Positions 1 to 8,397 of a stretch of 41,952 nucleotides of DNA are shown here, piece by piece (the stretch's first letter is position 1; each line of letters starts with the position of its first letter). This stretch comes from Candidatus Cloacimonadota bacterium (GTDB taxonomy: Bacteria; UBA4055): contig PDON01000032.1 in assembly GCA_002742935.1 (NCBI GenBank), positions 1-41,952 on the forward strand, given 5' to 3'. The notes below the pieces were generated by a model, which had not been told where the DNA came from, did no database searches, and saw only the letters and a program-made list of their open reading frames with translations. The position numbers and the translations under genes are program-made.

Positions 1-264
1 GCTCAAACCCTTGCAGGGTTTGCCGATTCCACCGCTATGTCGGAAATTGGAATAGGATATTAAATAATTTCCGAATAGAGGATACATCGGTTCCTCGTAC
101 TCATATAATATCATTCTTTTGAAGAATTTATTAAGAGCTTAAAAGAAAGGTTTAATTTTTAAGTATGAGATAATTTTTTTATATCGAACTTAGGTTATCT
201 ATAAACTTTATTATGGCACTTCTTTTTTAGCCAAAAGAAATAGAAGAGCCTCTTTTTCTTATCA
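1..264. other. Left-edge region without a confident gene
   Basis: The first ~100 bases look more GC-rich than the rest of the window and hold two inverted repeats: AAACCCT/AGGGTTT at 5-11 and 15-21 (3-base loop), and TCGGAAATT/AATTTCCGA at 40-48 and 66-74 (17-base loop). Frame 1 on the plus strand is open from the edge to a TAA at 61-63, so 20 codons of a gene starting outside could end here. I do not recognise the peptide, and the hairpins suggest a structured non-coding element as an alternative. Bases 100-264 are AT-rich and I see no gene in them. Confidence 0.3.
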
Positions 265-290
265 AAAAGCCTCCAATTTTGGAGGCTTTT
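265..290 (-). terminator. Intrinsic terminator of tpx (bidirectional)
   Basis: A perfect 10-bp stem, AAAAGCCTCC (265-274) with GGAGGCTTTT (281-290) and a 6-base loop, lies 25 bases past the tpx stop. Read on the minus strand the hairpin ends in a run of U. It is nearly symmetric and could also stop transcription entering from the left edge. Confidence 0.85.
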
Positions 291-315
291 CAGTGAATGT
301 ATTAAATGTTATTAA

Positions 316-816
316 CTATTTAATAGCCTTAAGGGCTTCTTCATAGTTTGGTTCTTCAGTAATCTCAGGAACAAGCTGGGTGTAAGTAACTTTTCCCTCT
401 TCATCTGCAATAACAATAGATCTTGCCAGTAATCCTTCTAAAGGACCATCAACTAGTTTAACTCCAAAATCTTCACCAAATTTACATGATTTCATTAGAG
501 AAGCAGAAACAACATTTTCTAAACCCTCTGCTCCGCAGAATCTAGCATGAGCAAATGGAAGATCTCTTGATACACAAACGCAGATACTGTTTTCCAATTT
601 ACTGATCTCTTCATTAAATCTTCTTACTGAAGCTGCACAAGTGGGAGTATCAATACTTGGGAATATATTGAAGATTACTTTTTTACCTTTAAAATCCTCA
701 TTTGTTAATGAACTTAAATCAACCTTTGTTAAATCTATTTTTGGTAGTTCTGATCCAACTGATATTATATTACCAACTGTATTTATCTCATTTCCTTGAA
801 TTTTAACTTTAGCCAT
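316..816 (-). CDS. tpx: Thiol peroxidase (atypical 2-Cys peroxiredoxin)
   Basis: This 166-residue protein reduces hydroperoxides with electrons from thioredoxin, in the cytoplasm or periplasm depending on species; no signal peptide is visible, so the cytoplasm is likely here. It has the Tpx signature PSIDTPTC with the peroxidatic cysteine at C60 and the resolving cysteine at C94, matching C61 and C95 of the E. coli enzyme, and the length is normal for the family. The start is supported by AGGAG seven bases upstream. The gene stands alone, with its own terminator at 265-290. An inverted repeat at 861-885 overlaps the likely -35 region and may be the binding site of a redox regulator (inference). 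Confidence 0.95.
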   Translation of the reverse strand: MAKVKIQGNEINTVGNIISVGSELPKIDLTKVDLSSLTNEDFKGKKVIFNIFPSIDTPTCAASVRRFNEEISKLENSICVCVSRDLPFAHARFCGAEGLENVVSASLMKSCKFGEDFGVKLVDGPLEGLLARSIVIADEEGKVTYTQLVPEITEEPNYEEALKAIK

Positions 817-855
817 ACTTTTCTCCTTTTAACTCAAATTTTAACAATCGAGATA

Positions 856-885
856 ATTATATACTACTTCCCTAATAAGTAGTAT
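856..885 (-). promoter_or_regulatory. tpx promoter with overlapping dyad
   Basis: Read on the minus strand, TATAAT at 856-861 is a good -10 box about 40 bases before the tpx start. Upstream of it, ATACTACTT (861-869) and AAGTAGTAT (877-885) form a perfect 9-bp inverted repeat with a 7-base spacer. The repeat covers the -10/-35 spacer and the -35 position, where no good -35 box is seen. The geometry fits a repressor or redox-sensor operator, but the sequence is not one I can assign to a named regulator. Confidence 0.5.
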
Positions 886-1016
886 TATAAATATCATATT
901 TAGAATTGCTTTTTAAAATGAGATATAAGCTTTTTGATATATACTAAAAAGTTTGCAGTTAATATGATAGAAAGAGGAATAAAAAAGGTAAAAATCCAAA
1001 ACTTACATATAATAAA

Positions 1017-1044
1017 AAAGGGAAGATAGATCTATCTTCCCTTT
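1017..1044 (-). terminator. Terminator of the tRNA operon
   Basis: A perfect 14-bp palindrome (AAAGGGAAGATAGA at 1017-1030 with its complement at 1031-1044) lies 8 bases past the 3' end of tRNA-Leu. Read on the minus strand it runs into a T-rich tract (1011-1019), so it fits the rho-independent terminator of the Gly-Cys-Leu transcript. Confidence 0.85.
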
Positions 1045-1051
1045 AATTAAG

Positions 1052-1135
1052 TACTGAAGGCCGGACTTGAACCGGCACGAACCGAGGTTCGAGGGATTTT
1101 AAGTCCCTTGTGTCTACCAATTCCACCACTCCAGC
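1052..1135 (-). tRNA. tRNA-Leu (anticodon UAA)
   Basis: On the minus strand an 84-base cloverleaf can be folded by hand. It has acceptor stem GCTGGAG/CTTCAGT (with two G-U pairs), a 5-bp anticodon stem AGGGA/TCCCT holding loop CTTAAAA (anticodon TAA), an extended variable arm as expected for class II tRNA-Leu, and T arm GCCGG-TTCAAGT-CCGGC. The discriminator is A73, usual for Leu. The 3' CCA is not encoded. Confidence 0.95.
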
Positions 1136-1146
1136 ACAAAAAGTAG

Positions 1147-1218
1147 AGGCGACGAGCAGATTCGAACTGCTGAATAAGAGTTTTGCAGACTCCTGCCTTA
1201 CCACTTGGCCACGTCGCC
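1147..1218 (-). tRNA. tRNA-Cys (anticodon GCA)
   Basis: On the minus strand the acceptor stem GGCGACG pairs fully with CGTCGCC, the anticodon loop is CTGCAAA (anticodon GCA), and the discriminator is U73, the normal tRNA-Cys identity base. The CCA end is not encoded. It lies between tRNA-Gly and tRNA-Leu with spacers of about 10 bases, so the three are co-transcribed. Confidence 0.95.
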
Positions 1219-1228
1219 ATATATAAAA

Positions 1229-1300
<72 letters not shown>

Positions 1301-1315
1301 AAAACAACGAAGCCA

Positions 1316-1344
1316 AATATAACCTATATTTTTTATCTATGCAA
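1316..1344 (-). promoter_or_regulatory. Sigma70-type promoter of the tRNA operon
   Basis: On the minus strand TTGCAT (1339-1344) and TATATT (1316-1321) are separated by exactly 17 bases. The predicted start near 1309 is about 10 bases before the tRNA-Gly 5' end. The promoter lies between thiC and the tRNAs. Confidence 0.7.
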
Positions 1345-1394
1345 TCTTTTTTTGTGAAAGATGTAAAAAAGATTCTAAATAAAATTTATCTGTT

Positions 1395-2642
1395 TTAAGA
1401 TTCTCTCATAGGGCAATATTCACCACACATTGAACACTGCTTTTTATCACCCTGCTCTCCATCTTTTTGATACTTGTCAAACTTTATTTTATCAAAGGCT
1501 AACTCTCTCTGCTTCTCCCAATCATAATCTTTTCTAGCTCTTGACATAACATTATCTTTTTCAGAGTAAGAAGTTACCCCTTTTGCCAAATCACCTGCAT
1601 GAGCGGCTATCTTTGTTGCTGCAATACCCTCTCTAACATCAATTAGAGCAGGAAGTCTAAGATGTTCTGCCGGTGTTACATAACAAAGCATATCAACCCC
1701 ATGCCAAGCAGCAACAGCACCACCAATTGCAGCAGTAATATGATCATAGCCTGCTCCAATATCTGTTACCAATGGACCTAGAACATAGAAAGGTGCTCCG
1801 TGGCATAGAGTTTTTTGGAGTTTAACATTGGTAGCAATCTGATCTAAAGGAACATGTCCCGGCCCTTCAACCATAACCTGAACATTTTTCTCCCAAGCTC
1901 TTAGAGTAAGCTCTCCCAGTATTCTTAATTCATGGATTTGATGTTTATCTGTAGCATCATGTATAGATCCAGGTCTGAAACCATCTCCTAAACTTAAAGT
2001 AACATCATACTCAGCAGCAATATCTAAAAGCCTGTCATAGTACTCAAATAGAGGATTTTCAGTACCATTCTTTTTCATCCAGTTTAGCATAACACCACCA
2101 CCACGAGAAACACAGTTCATTATTCTTTTACTATCATCAAGAAGTTTTAAAGAACTTTGATTTACTCCGCAGTGTAAGGTCATATAATCAACACCAAGTT
2201 TTGCTTGATCAATAATAGCTTCAAAAAAATCTTCTGCCGTGAAGAAAATACCCTTTTCAGCAATCATCTGATATGCAGGAACGGTACCTACGGCAACAGG
2301 AGATTTTTCAATTACTCTTTTTAATAAACCTTTTATATCTCCGCCTATAGAAAGATCCATTACTGTATCACTATTCATATCTAGTGAAAGCTGAAGCTTT
2401 TCAAGCTCATATTCTTGATCCTCTTTACCTCTACTCATTCCAAAATTGGTATTTATTTTGGTTTTCATTCCCTTACCAATAGCTCTTGGTTTAAGTCCTT
2501 TATGATTTATATTTGCAGGTACAACAATAGTTCCTTCTGCTACACCCTTTCTTATAATTTCAGGATCTATACCCTCATATTGTGCGGCTATCTTCATCTC
2601 TTCAGTAATAATACCTTCTCTAGCTTTAGCCATTTGTGTCAT
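1395..2642 (-). CDS. thiC: Phosphomethylpyrimidine synthase ThiC
   Basis: ThiC is a radical SAM enzyme that rearranges aminoimidazole ribotide into hydroxymethylpyrimidine phosphate, the pyrimidine half of thiamine. The 415-residue protein is the short bacterial form, lacking the N-terminal extension of the E. coli type. The [4Fe-4S] ligands lie at the very C-terminus as C403-x2-C406-x3-C410; the classic long form has a C-x2-C-x4-C spacing, while the x3 spacing is, as I recall, usual in the short anaerobe type. The start has GGAG seven bases upstream. It lies 11 bases downstream of the TolC-like gene, so it is probably read from the same transcript. I see no TPP riboswitch in front of it. Confidence 0.95.
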   Translation of the reverse strand: MTQMAKAREGIITEEMKIAAQYEGIDPEIIRKGVAEGTIVVPANINHKGLKPRAIGKGMKTKINTNFGMSRGKEDQEYELEKLQLSLDMNSDTVMDLSIGGDIKGLLKRVIEKSPVAVGTVPAYQMIAEKGIFFTAEDFFEAIIDQAKLGVDYMTLHCGVNQSSLKLLDDSKRIMNCVSRGGGVMLNWMKKNGTENPLFEYYDRLLDIAAEYDVTLSLGDGFRPGSIHDATDKHQIHELRILGELTLRAWEKNVQVMVEGPGHVPLDQIATNVKLQKTLCHGAPFYVLGPLVTDIGAGYDHITAAIGGAVAAWHGVDMLCYVTPAEHLRLPALIDVREGIAATKIAAHAGDLAKGVTSYSEKDNVMSRARKDYDWEKQRELAFDKIKFDKYQKDGEQGDKKQCSMCGEYCPMRES

Positions 2643-2653
2643 ATATAACTCCT

Positions 2654-4027
2654 TTAAAATAAAAATTCTCCCAACAGCTTTCTATAGCTATTTAGTTGCA
2701 TAGTATAACTAATCTTTGCACTCAAAAGATCTAAGTTCTTTCTCTCCAAACTCTGTTGGTGATCAATAAAGATTTTTGATGTTATCTGCCCCTCTTCATA
2801 TCTTTTTTTTGAAATCTCATATATCCTCTCAGCGAGCTGATTACTCTTTACTGAAATCAAGAGTTTTCTGTAACTAAACTCAAGAGCTTTTATCATATCC
2901 TTAAAATCAACCTTTGCTTTTTCTATACTCTTCATATAATCTTCGTTTGTTAATCTCTCTTCAAGTTTAACCTTATCATATTTGGTAAAAAAGTTGAAAT
3001 TATTAAATATAGGGATATTCAATGATAATGAAAGATTTATATCTTCAACCCTATCTTCTGAAAAAAGATTATAGTTTTCCGATCTTAGAGAGTAGCTTCC
3101 TCCAATAGAACTGCTTAAAAGATTTTCTTTAAAAAAATCACTCTTGCTCTTTTTAGCTGTTAGTTTTTCCCTCTTTTTGGAAAGAAGTTCTTGATTCATG
3201 GAAAGTGCTTTTTTTAAATCCTCTTCAAAGTTAAACTTTGGAGGTATAATTTCAAGTTCTTCACTCACTACTAAACTATCCCCTTCAAAGCCTATGAAAT
3301 CAAAAAATATAGTTTTCTGCTTTTTGAATCTATCCAAACCCTTTTCAAAGGAGATCTTATTCTCCTCAAAACGAAGCTCCATCTCCAGTTTGTCAACTTC
3401 TGGTATGAGTCCCACAATATATTTTCTATTACCTGTTTCAAAGTTTTCTTTGCTCTGTTCAAAACTTTTTTGGTTTAGTTTAAGCTCCTCTTGGGCTTTA
3501 AAGTAGTTGTAGTAGTTATCTAGTAATCTAAATTGATAATTAATAAAAGAAAGTTTCTTTCTAAGATATGCTTCATCTCTGTCAAACTCCCTCAATTTAT
3601 ATTCAATATCCTGAATCATTAGAGGGTAAAACTCTCGTGAAAGATCTAGTGAGAAGAAACTGTTTTTACCTGTTTCACTATTTGGACTATTACTATAGTT
3701 AAGACCGTAGTTTGCTCCTAAGTTTAGTTCAAAAGGTATCTTCTCTCTTATAGAAACAGTTGAGCTAAATATATTTGAAACACTCGATGTTTTATTATCT
3801 CCATATATAATATTTTCACTGTAAGGTGTTCCGGAGATTTTAAGATCGACTTTTGGAGTGTAGTAATAGGTTAAACTGTTTTCGATAATCTCAAAGTTTA
3901 GGCTATCTATAAAAGCTTTCTTGTATTCATAGGAGTTTTTTGCAATCTCCTTAATATCGTTAAAGCTATATACCCTTCCGGCAAGAGGTAGATATATAGC
4001 TATTACTAAGACTAAACAAAATTTCAT
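2654..4027 (-). CDS. TolC-family outer membrane efflux protein
   Basis: This 457-residue protein begins with a signal peptide (about residues 1-21, hydrophobic core VLVIAIYLPLAG). It shows the two-fold pattern of long amphipathic helices and short beta segments of the TolC superfamily, ending in the typical helix around 'SLERKNLDLLSAKISYTMQL'. Such proteins form trimeric outer-membrane channels for tripartite efflux pumps or type I secretion. No inner-membrane pump or adaptor gene is adjacent, so its partner is unknown. The start lies 5 bases after the radical SAM gene stop, and thiC follows 11 bases downstream, suggesting one transcript with mixed functions. Confidence 0.85.
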   Translation of the reverse strand: MKFCLVLVIAIYLPLAGRVYSFNDIKEIAKNSYEYKKAFIDSLNFEIIENSLTYYYTPKVDLKISGTPYSENIIYGDNKTSSVSNIFSSTVSIREKIPFELNLGANYGLNYSNSPNSETGKNSFFSLDLSREFYPLMIQDIEYKLREFDRDEAYLRKKLSFINYQFRLLDNYYNYFKAQEELKLNQKSFEQSKENFETGNRKYIVGLIPEVDKLEMELRFEENKISFEKGLDRFKKQKTIFFDFIGFEGDSLVVSEELEIIPPKFNFEEDLKKALSMNQELLSKKREKLTAKKSKSDFFKENLLSSSIGGSYSLRSENYNLFSEDRVEDINLSLSLNIPIFNNFNFFTKYDKVKLEERLTNEDYMKSIEKAKVDFKDMIKALEFSYRKLLISVKSNQLAERIYEISKKRYEEGQITSKIFIDHQQSLERKNLDLLSAKISYTMQLNSYRKLLGEFLF

Positions 4028-4032
4028 AATAA

Positions 4033-4962
4033 TCAGCTCATAAGTTTAAAGTGTTTAATACCATCAAAATCAAAATCTAATAATCTCCTCTCTTTTATTC
4101 CTTTTTCTATTAAAAGTTCAAGATCTTTTTTTGATGCTCCTGTTGCCGAGAGGATCTCATTAAAACTACATGCTCTTACTTTGAGTAGGGATTCTAAAAG
4201 TTTTGAGGTTGTAATATTTGATCTTTTATTAGGAAATGAGCTAAACTTCTTTACAACCATAGCTTTTTCCCCAATAATTTCTGAAAGTTCCTTTAATCTC
4301 TTTTCATCAACTTTAGTAACTTTTCCTGCCATGGAGGGTCTTGAAACTGTATGAACTTGTACTATAGTGGGGTTGATCTTATCAACAGCTTCTTTTAGGA
4401 GTTTAAACTCCTCATCACTATCGTTTACATCTTTTAAAGCTAAAATTTCAAGCCACATCTCACCCTTAAACTCTTTTGAGAAACGACTTAACTCTTCAAT
4501 TGTCTTTTCTACACAAAACTCTTTGTTGACCTTATTTATTTTTAAAATAATATCTTTTGATATAGCATCAAGGGAGGGCATAACAAGATCGGCTTTGAGA
4601 AGATCATTAAAAACAGAAGGATCTGTAATGGTTCCTGAGTTTGTGATTACAGCAACAGGAATATCCGTAATCTTTTTTATTTCATCAATTATTGTGCCTA
4701 GTTCACTATGAAGGGTTGGCTCTCCACTACCGGAAAATGTTATAAAATCAGGTTTTTCCTTAAAGTTAGATACTAAATACTCCTTTATCTCGTCTAAAAC
4801 ATCTTTTACAGGAACATAAGTATCCCTTTTTATTGTTTTTATTTCAGTTTTTGCAACTTCACAATATATGCAGTTAAAGTTACAAATCTTTCTGTCCAGT
4901 AAATCTATTCCCAAGCTACTACCCATTCTTCTGGAGGGAACAGGACCAAATAGATATCTCAA
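4033..4962 (-). CDS. Radical SAM protein (COG0731-like)
   Basis: This protein of about 309 residues opens with the conserved YLFGPVPSRR block and carries the radical SAM cluster motif C27-x3-C31-x2-C34 (CNFNCIYC), followed by the glycine-rich SAM-binding strand 'FSGSGEPTLH'. The C-terminal third resembles a winged helix (KLLESLLKVRACSFNEIL). The family is often annotated as an Fe-S oxidoreductase or wybutosine-like protein; the bacterial members have no settled substrate as far as I recall. I place the start at TTG 4962 because GGGAG (4968-4972) precedes it by 5 bases and it puts MRYLFGPV at the N-terminus, as usual for the family; an upstream TTG at 4974 would add four residues. Confidence 0.85.
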   Translation of the reverse strand: MRYLFGPVPSRRMGSSLGIDLLDRKICNFNCIYCEVAKTEIKTIKRDTYVPVKDVLDEIKEYLVSNFKEKPDFITFSGSGEPTLHSELGTIIDEIKKITDIPVAVITNSGTITDPSVFNDLLKADLVMPSLDAISKDIILKINKVNKEFCVEKTIEELSRFSKEFKGEMWLEILALKDVNDSDEEFKLLKEAVDKINPTIVQVHTVSRPSMAGKVTKVDEKRLKELSEIIGEKAMVVKKFSSFPNKRSNITTSKLLESLLKVRACSFNEILSATGASKKDLELLIEKGIKERRLLDFDFDGIKHFKLMS

Positions 4963-5090
4963 GCAAACTCCCAATTTTTAGAAAAAGATAAATAAACCCT
5001 TTAAGTTTTACAAAAACTACTTTTTATTTAATCCAAAAATAACTATTTTGATAATAATATAATAGTAAAATAGTGAGATATTAATATATT

Positions 5091-6359
5091 ATGACAATTA
5101 TAGAAAAAGTGGAATTATACATATCAAAAAGTAAAGATAAAATCAAGATTAAACAGGAAAGTGGAATCCTCCTTCTCTTTGTGAGAACATTCAATGATAG
5201 TAATATTTTATCAAAAGCTTCATCTCTTGCTTTTACCTCTCTTCTTTCTTTAATACCCCTTCTTGCAGTTGTGTTTATGATATTTAAAATGTTTGGAGGT
5301 CGTGAAATAATAGATAGTAGGGTAAAGCCTATATTGTATGAGTTTCTAAATCCTGTAAATGGAGATAAATTAGCAGGATATCTTGATCAGTTTATAGAGT
5401 CGGCAAAGGTTGAAACTATTGGTTCATTGGGTATTGTCTTCTTAATTGTTGCTGTATATTCAATCTTAAAAACAGTTGAGGATAACTTTAATACAATATG
5501 GAAAGTAAGCAGTGCAAGAAAGATGATTGAAAGAGTGAAATCATTTCTTCTTGTACTTATATTAGCTCCAATCTTAATTGTAATTTCTGTAACTCTAAAT
5601 GGATACTTTGAAAAAATCCTAAAGATGGGTGATAATCTGTGGTCAGGATTTTCCGGTTTTATAATCCTGTACACAATCCCATTTCTTTTGGTATATCTCT
5701 TTTTTATAATGCTTAATCTTTTTATACCAAATACAACTGTTCATATAAAAAATGCTATGATAGGTTCTCTTTACGGGACAGTTTTTTACTATATATCTAA
5801 AAATCTATTTGTTTACTATACATCAGCAGCGGTATCAACCAATGTTATATATGGATCTCTGGCGGTATTGCCTTTTCTAATGTTATGGTTAGATCTCTTC
5901 TGGATAATTGTTCTTTCCTCCGTTAAGCTTTCATTTATACATCAAAACTTTTCAGGATTGGCAATGTTTGTTAAAAGCAGAGGTTTTGGAAGAGGAGATA
6001 AGATAAGGATTGCTCTTGATACACTTAGCGTAGTTTATAAACAGTATCAGAGTAGAGAGAAATCTGTGCTTACAGAAAAAAAGATATCGCAAATAACAAA
6101 AACACCTATCTATGTTGTTACCAATATTGTTGATCAATTGGTAAAAAATGGTATTCTTGTTAAAACCTCAACTCCTGAAAATGGTATTGTTCCCTCTACA
6201 AATGGTGATAAAATTAGGGTCCAAGAGATAATTGACGGACTTGATAATCAAAAGTTTACAGATATTTCAAGCAGTTCCGATACCATAAATAATCTTTTTA
6301 CGGAAAGTGGGAATCTTAAGAATGATATTGGCGAGAAGATACTTAAAGATATTTTGTAA
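5091..6359 (+). CDS. YihY/BrkB-family membrane protein with C-terminal winged helix
   Basis: This 422-residue inner-membrane protein has the YihY hallmark 'ASSLAFTSLLSLIPLLAV' near residue 45, then about five more hydrophobic segments to residue ~285. The older name RNase BN for this family is considered wrong; its transport or envelope role is not established. After the membrane part, residues ~325-362 read as a winged-helix-like segment (ISQITKTPIYVVTNIVDQLV), as in many longer YihY proteins. The start is an ATG with only a weak ribosome site. The next gene begins inside its 3' end, so the two are translationally linked. Confidence 0.85.
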   Translation: MTIIEKVELYISKSKDKIKIKQESGILLLFVRTFNDSNILSKASSLAFTSLLSLIPLLAVVFMIFKMFGGREIIDSRVKPILYEFLNPVNGDKLAGYLDQFIESAKVETIGSLGIVFLIVAVYSILKTVEDNFNTIWKVSSARKMIERVKSFLLVLILAPILIVISVTLNGYFEKILKMGDNLWSGFSGFIILYTIPFLLVYLFFIMLNLFIPNTTVHIKNAMIGSLYGTVFYYISKNLFVYYTSAAVSTNVIYGSLAVLPFLMLWLDLFWIIVLSSVKLSFIHQNFSGLAMFVKSRGFGRGDKIRIALDTLSVVYKQYQSREKSVLTEKKISQITKTPIYVVTNIVDQLVKNGILVKTSTPENGIVPSTNGDKIRVQEIIDGLDNQKFTDISSSSDTINNLFTESGNLKNDIGEKILKDIL

Positions 6360-7380
6360 CTTTATAATTTTAATTATAGTTTTTTCTTGTGATCGCTTTT
6401 TTAGGGATCAAGATTTTTACTTAGTCAAAAGTGGAAACGGTTACACTGTTTTTGATACAAAAAATAGAGAATATTCCAGAATAGATATATTCAGAGAAGA
6501 TTTTAAAAGTTCAATTGTCTGTTGTGATGAAATAGATTGTTTTAGAGTTCTTTATATACCTGAAGATGGATTTTATAACTTTACTTTAATTGATGGCAAT
6601 GACAGCCTAGTAACTTATAAAAAATATATTGAAGCAACAGATTCAAACTATTTTGAGATTACATTTCTTGATGTAAAGCAGGGTGATTGTACAATTATTA
6701 AGGGTATGGATGGTAAAATAACCGTTGTTGACGGAGGTTATGGAAGTTACTCTTCCGGGCTTGGCAATTGGGCAGGATCGGGTGAAAAAATTCTTGTGAA
6801 CTATCTTATAGAAAACAACTACAATAGTATCTATAATCTTATTATTACTCATGATGATATGGACCATAAAGGCGGAATTCTTGATGTTTTAAATGATGAC
6901 AGGTTTGTTGTGGGAAATTTTTATGACGGCTCTGTATCCGATCTTTTAGAGGGGGATTTTTTAGACATTGGTAATAGCGAAAAATCTATTGTTCTAAATC
7001 CTCCATCTAACTTCCCAAACTTTGGAAGTAATAACGGATCGATAGTTCTTGGAATTGATTATTTAGACTTTTCTCTACTTTTAACGGGAGATATTGAAAA
7101 TGAGGGTGAAGAGTGGCTACTTGATATGGATTATGTTGATGATATTGATTTACTAAAATTGGCTCATCATGGTAGTAAATACAGTAGCAGTGAAAGTTTT
7201 CTTTCCATAAGTTTACCTGAATCTGTAATAATATCTTCAGGGAAAGGAAACCCTTATAACCACCCTCATCCAAATGTTATTAAAAGATTAAATGGTAAAA
7301 ATATATTTAGAACTGATACAGATGGAACTATAAAAGTTTTGACAGATGGATACAACTATCAAACAATTTTTATGAGGTAG
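6322..7380 (+). CDS. ComEC-like metallo-beta-lactamase lipoprotein
   Basis: This ~352-residue protein is a stand-alone version of the metallo-hydrolase domain found at the C-terminus of the DNA uptake channel ComEC/Rec2. From ATG 6322 it has a positively charged N-terminus (ARRYLK), a hydrophobic stretch and a probable lipobox ending at C23 (VFSC), so it is likely anchored outside the inner membrane. After a ~85-residue unassigned segment come FLDVKQGDC (near 115), H177-x-D179-x-D181-H182, 'LLTGDIE' and 'LAHHGSKYSSS', the ComEC-type metal-site motifs. A GTG at 6307 would give five more residues, but the ATG gives a better signal peptide. The gene overlaps the YihY-like gene by about 38 bases. 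A role in degrading extracytoplasmic DNA is inference. Confidence 0.8.
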   Translation: MILARRYLKIFCNFIILIIVFSCDRFFRDQDFYLVKSGNGYTVFDTKNREYSRIDIFREDFKSSIVCCDEIDCFRVLYIPEDGFYNFTLIDGNDSLVTYKKYIEATDSNYFEITFLDVKQGDCTIIKGMDGKITVVDGGYGSYSSGLGNWAGSGEKILVNYLIENNYNSIYNLIITHDDMDHKGGILDVLNDDRFVVGNFYDGSVSDLLEGDFLDIGNSEKSIVLNPPSNFPNFGSNNGSIVLGIDYLDFSLLLTGDIENEGEEWLLDMDYVDDIDLLKLAHHGSKYSSSESFLSISLPESVIISSGKGNPYNHPHPNVIKRLNGKNIFRTDTDGTIKVLTDGYNYQTIFMR

Positions 7381-7383
7381 GAT

Positions 7384-8397
7384 ATGGCTGAAATTTCAAG
7401 GAATAGTAGAGATAATTTTTTTGAAGTTTATAAAGGTTTTCATAAGAGCAGGTACAATGATAGACTATCATCTGTTAGAATGGAAAACTCAAATATAGAG
7501 ATACTTTCGGATAGAAGAGGGGTTGTAGGGGTTAGGTTTAATAACTTCTATGAGAAGATAGAGATAGCTTCCTATTTTGCCGAAAATGAGTTTAAATCTA
7601 TACTTGATGCTCAAAAGATAAGTTCTGTTTATATTGGAAATACAATACAAATTTCAGAGAAAGATGAAAATTTTAATCTTGATATAAATAGTTCAAGACC
7701 TGATTTTTTATTAAATCACCCCGATCTTGGCAATATTCTCATTGATGTTAAATGTAGAAAATCATTTATTAAAGAGTTGGAGGAGGGAAAAGAGGCAAAG
7801 CTGTTTTTTACTATTACAAAGGATGAGCTTGCAGATTTAAGTAGCTTTCAGAAATCTATGGGAATCCCTATTTGGATAGCTTTTAAAGATTTAAATAGCT
7901 TTGATTTTAAATCTAAAAAATTTTCTAAAAATGGTTTTTATCTTGTTCCTTTGAGAAAACTAATCTACTTCTCTAAAGCTATCAATAGTTTTGGAGCTAA
8001 ATATAGTAAGCTCTATTATACTTATAAGATTCCTATCGATATTCTATCTGAAAATGTTCAGCTTGAAAACATTAATCTTTCCACAAATTTTGACACGGAT
8101 CTTCTAAAAATAACTACAAATCTTCAAAACAGTAGTATAAAAGCTATAAGAAAAAAGATTATTGAGGTTGTAAACAATGAAAAGGTTTATAAAACCTACC
8201 TTGGTTACTATTTAACGGAGGAGGGTAACAGTAAATCAAAATACTCAGGATCTCTTTCTGATTTTACTCCTCAAGATATAAATAATATTCTTTGGTTGAT
8301 GATTGATAAAAATGAGATTATTTTTGAGAGGGAACAGTACCTTAAACCTGCTGATTCCATAAAATTATCTCAAAAAGAGGAGAAGAGTGTTGAGTAG
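7384..8397 (+). CDS. Putative PD-(D/E)XK-fold nuclease
   Basis: I do not recognise a named family for this 337-residue protein, but residues 60-170 follow the restriction-endonuclease-like pattern. There is a helix with acidic residues (AENEF, E67/E69), then P106-D107 (SRPDFLL), a strand with D121-V-K123 (ILIDVKCRK) and a following helix (ITKDELADLSSFQ) leading to a strand 'IPIWIAFKD'. This is the E...PD...DxK layout of metal-dependent nucleases such as Hjc-type resolvases and many restriction enzymes. The last ~170 residues are unassigned. No signal peptide is seen, so it is cytoplasmic. It starts 3 bases after the ComEC-like lipoprotein gene and its stop overlaps the next gene, so it sits in the same operon. 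Nuclease activity and any role in DNA processing are inference. Confidence 0.65.
   Translation: MAEISRNSRDNFFEVYKGFHKSRYNDRLSSVRMENSNIEILSDRRGVVGVRFNNFYEKIEIASYFAENEFKSILDAQKISSVYIGNTIQISEKDENFNLDINSSRPDFLLNHPDLGNILIDVKCRKSFIKELEEGKEAKLFFTITKDELADLSSFQKSMGIPIWIAFKDLNSFDFKSKKFSKNGFYLVPLRKLIYFSKAINSFGAKYSKLYYTYKIPIDILSENVQLENINLSTNFDTDLLKITTNLQNSSIKAIRKKIIEVVNNEKVYKTYLGYYLTEEGNSKSKYSGSLSDFTPQDINNILWLMIDKNEIIFEREQYLKPADSIKLSQKEEKSVE

Noticed and set aside
1301..1394. Possible TPP riboswitch or terminator near thiC
   Set aside because: The bases lie downstream of thiC; they hold the tRNA promoter and no TPP consensus or stable hairpin with a T tract.
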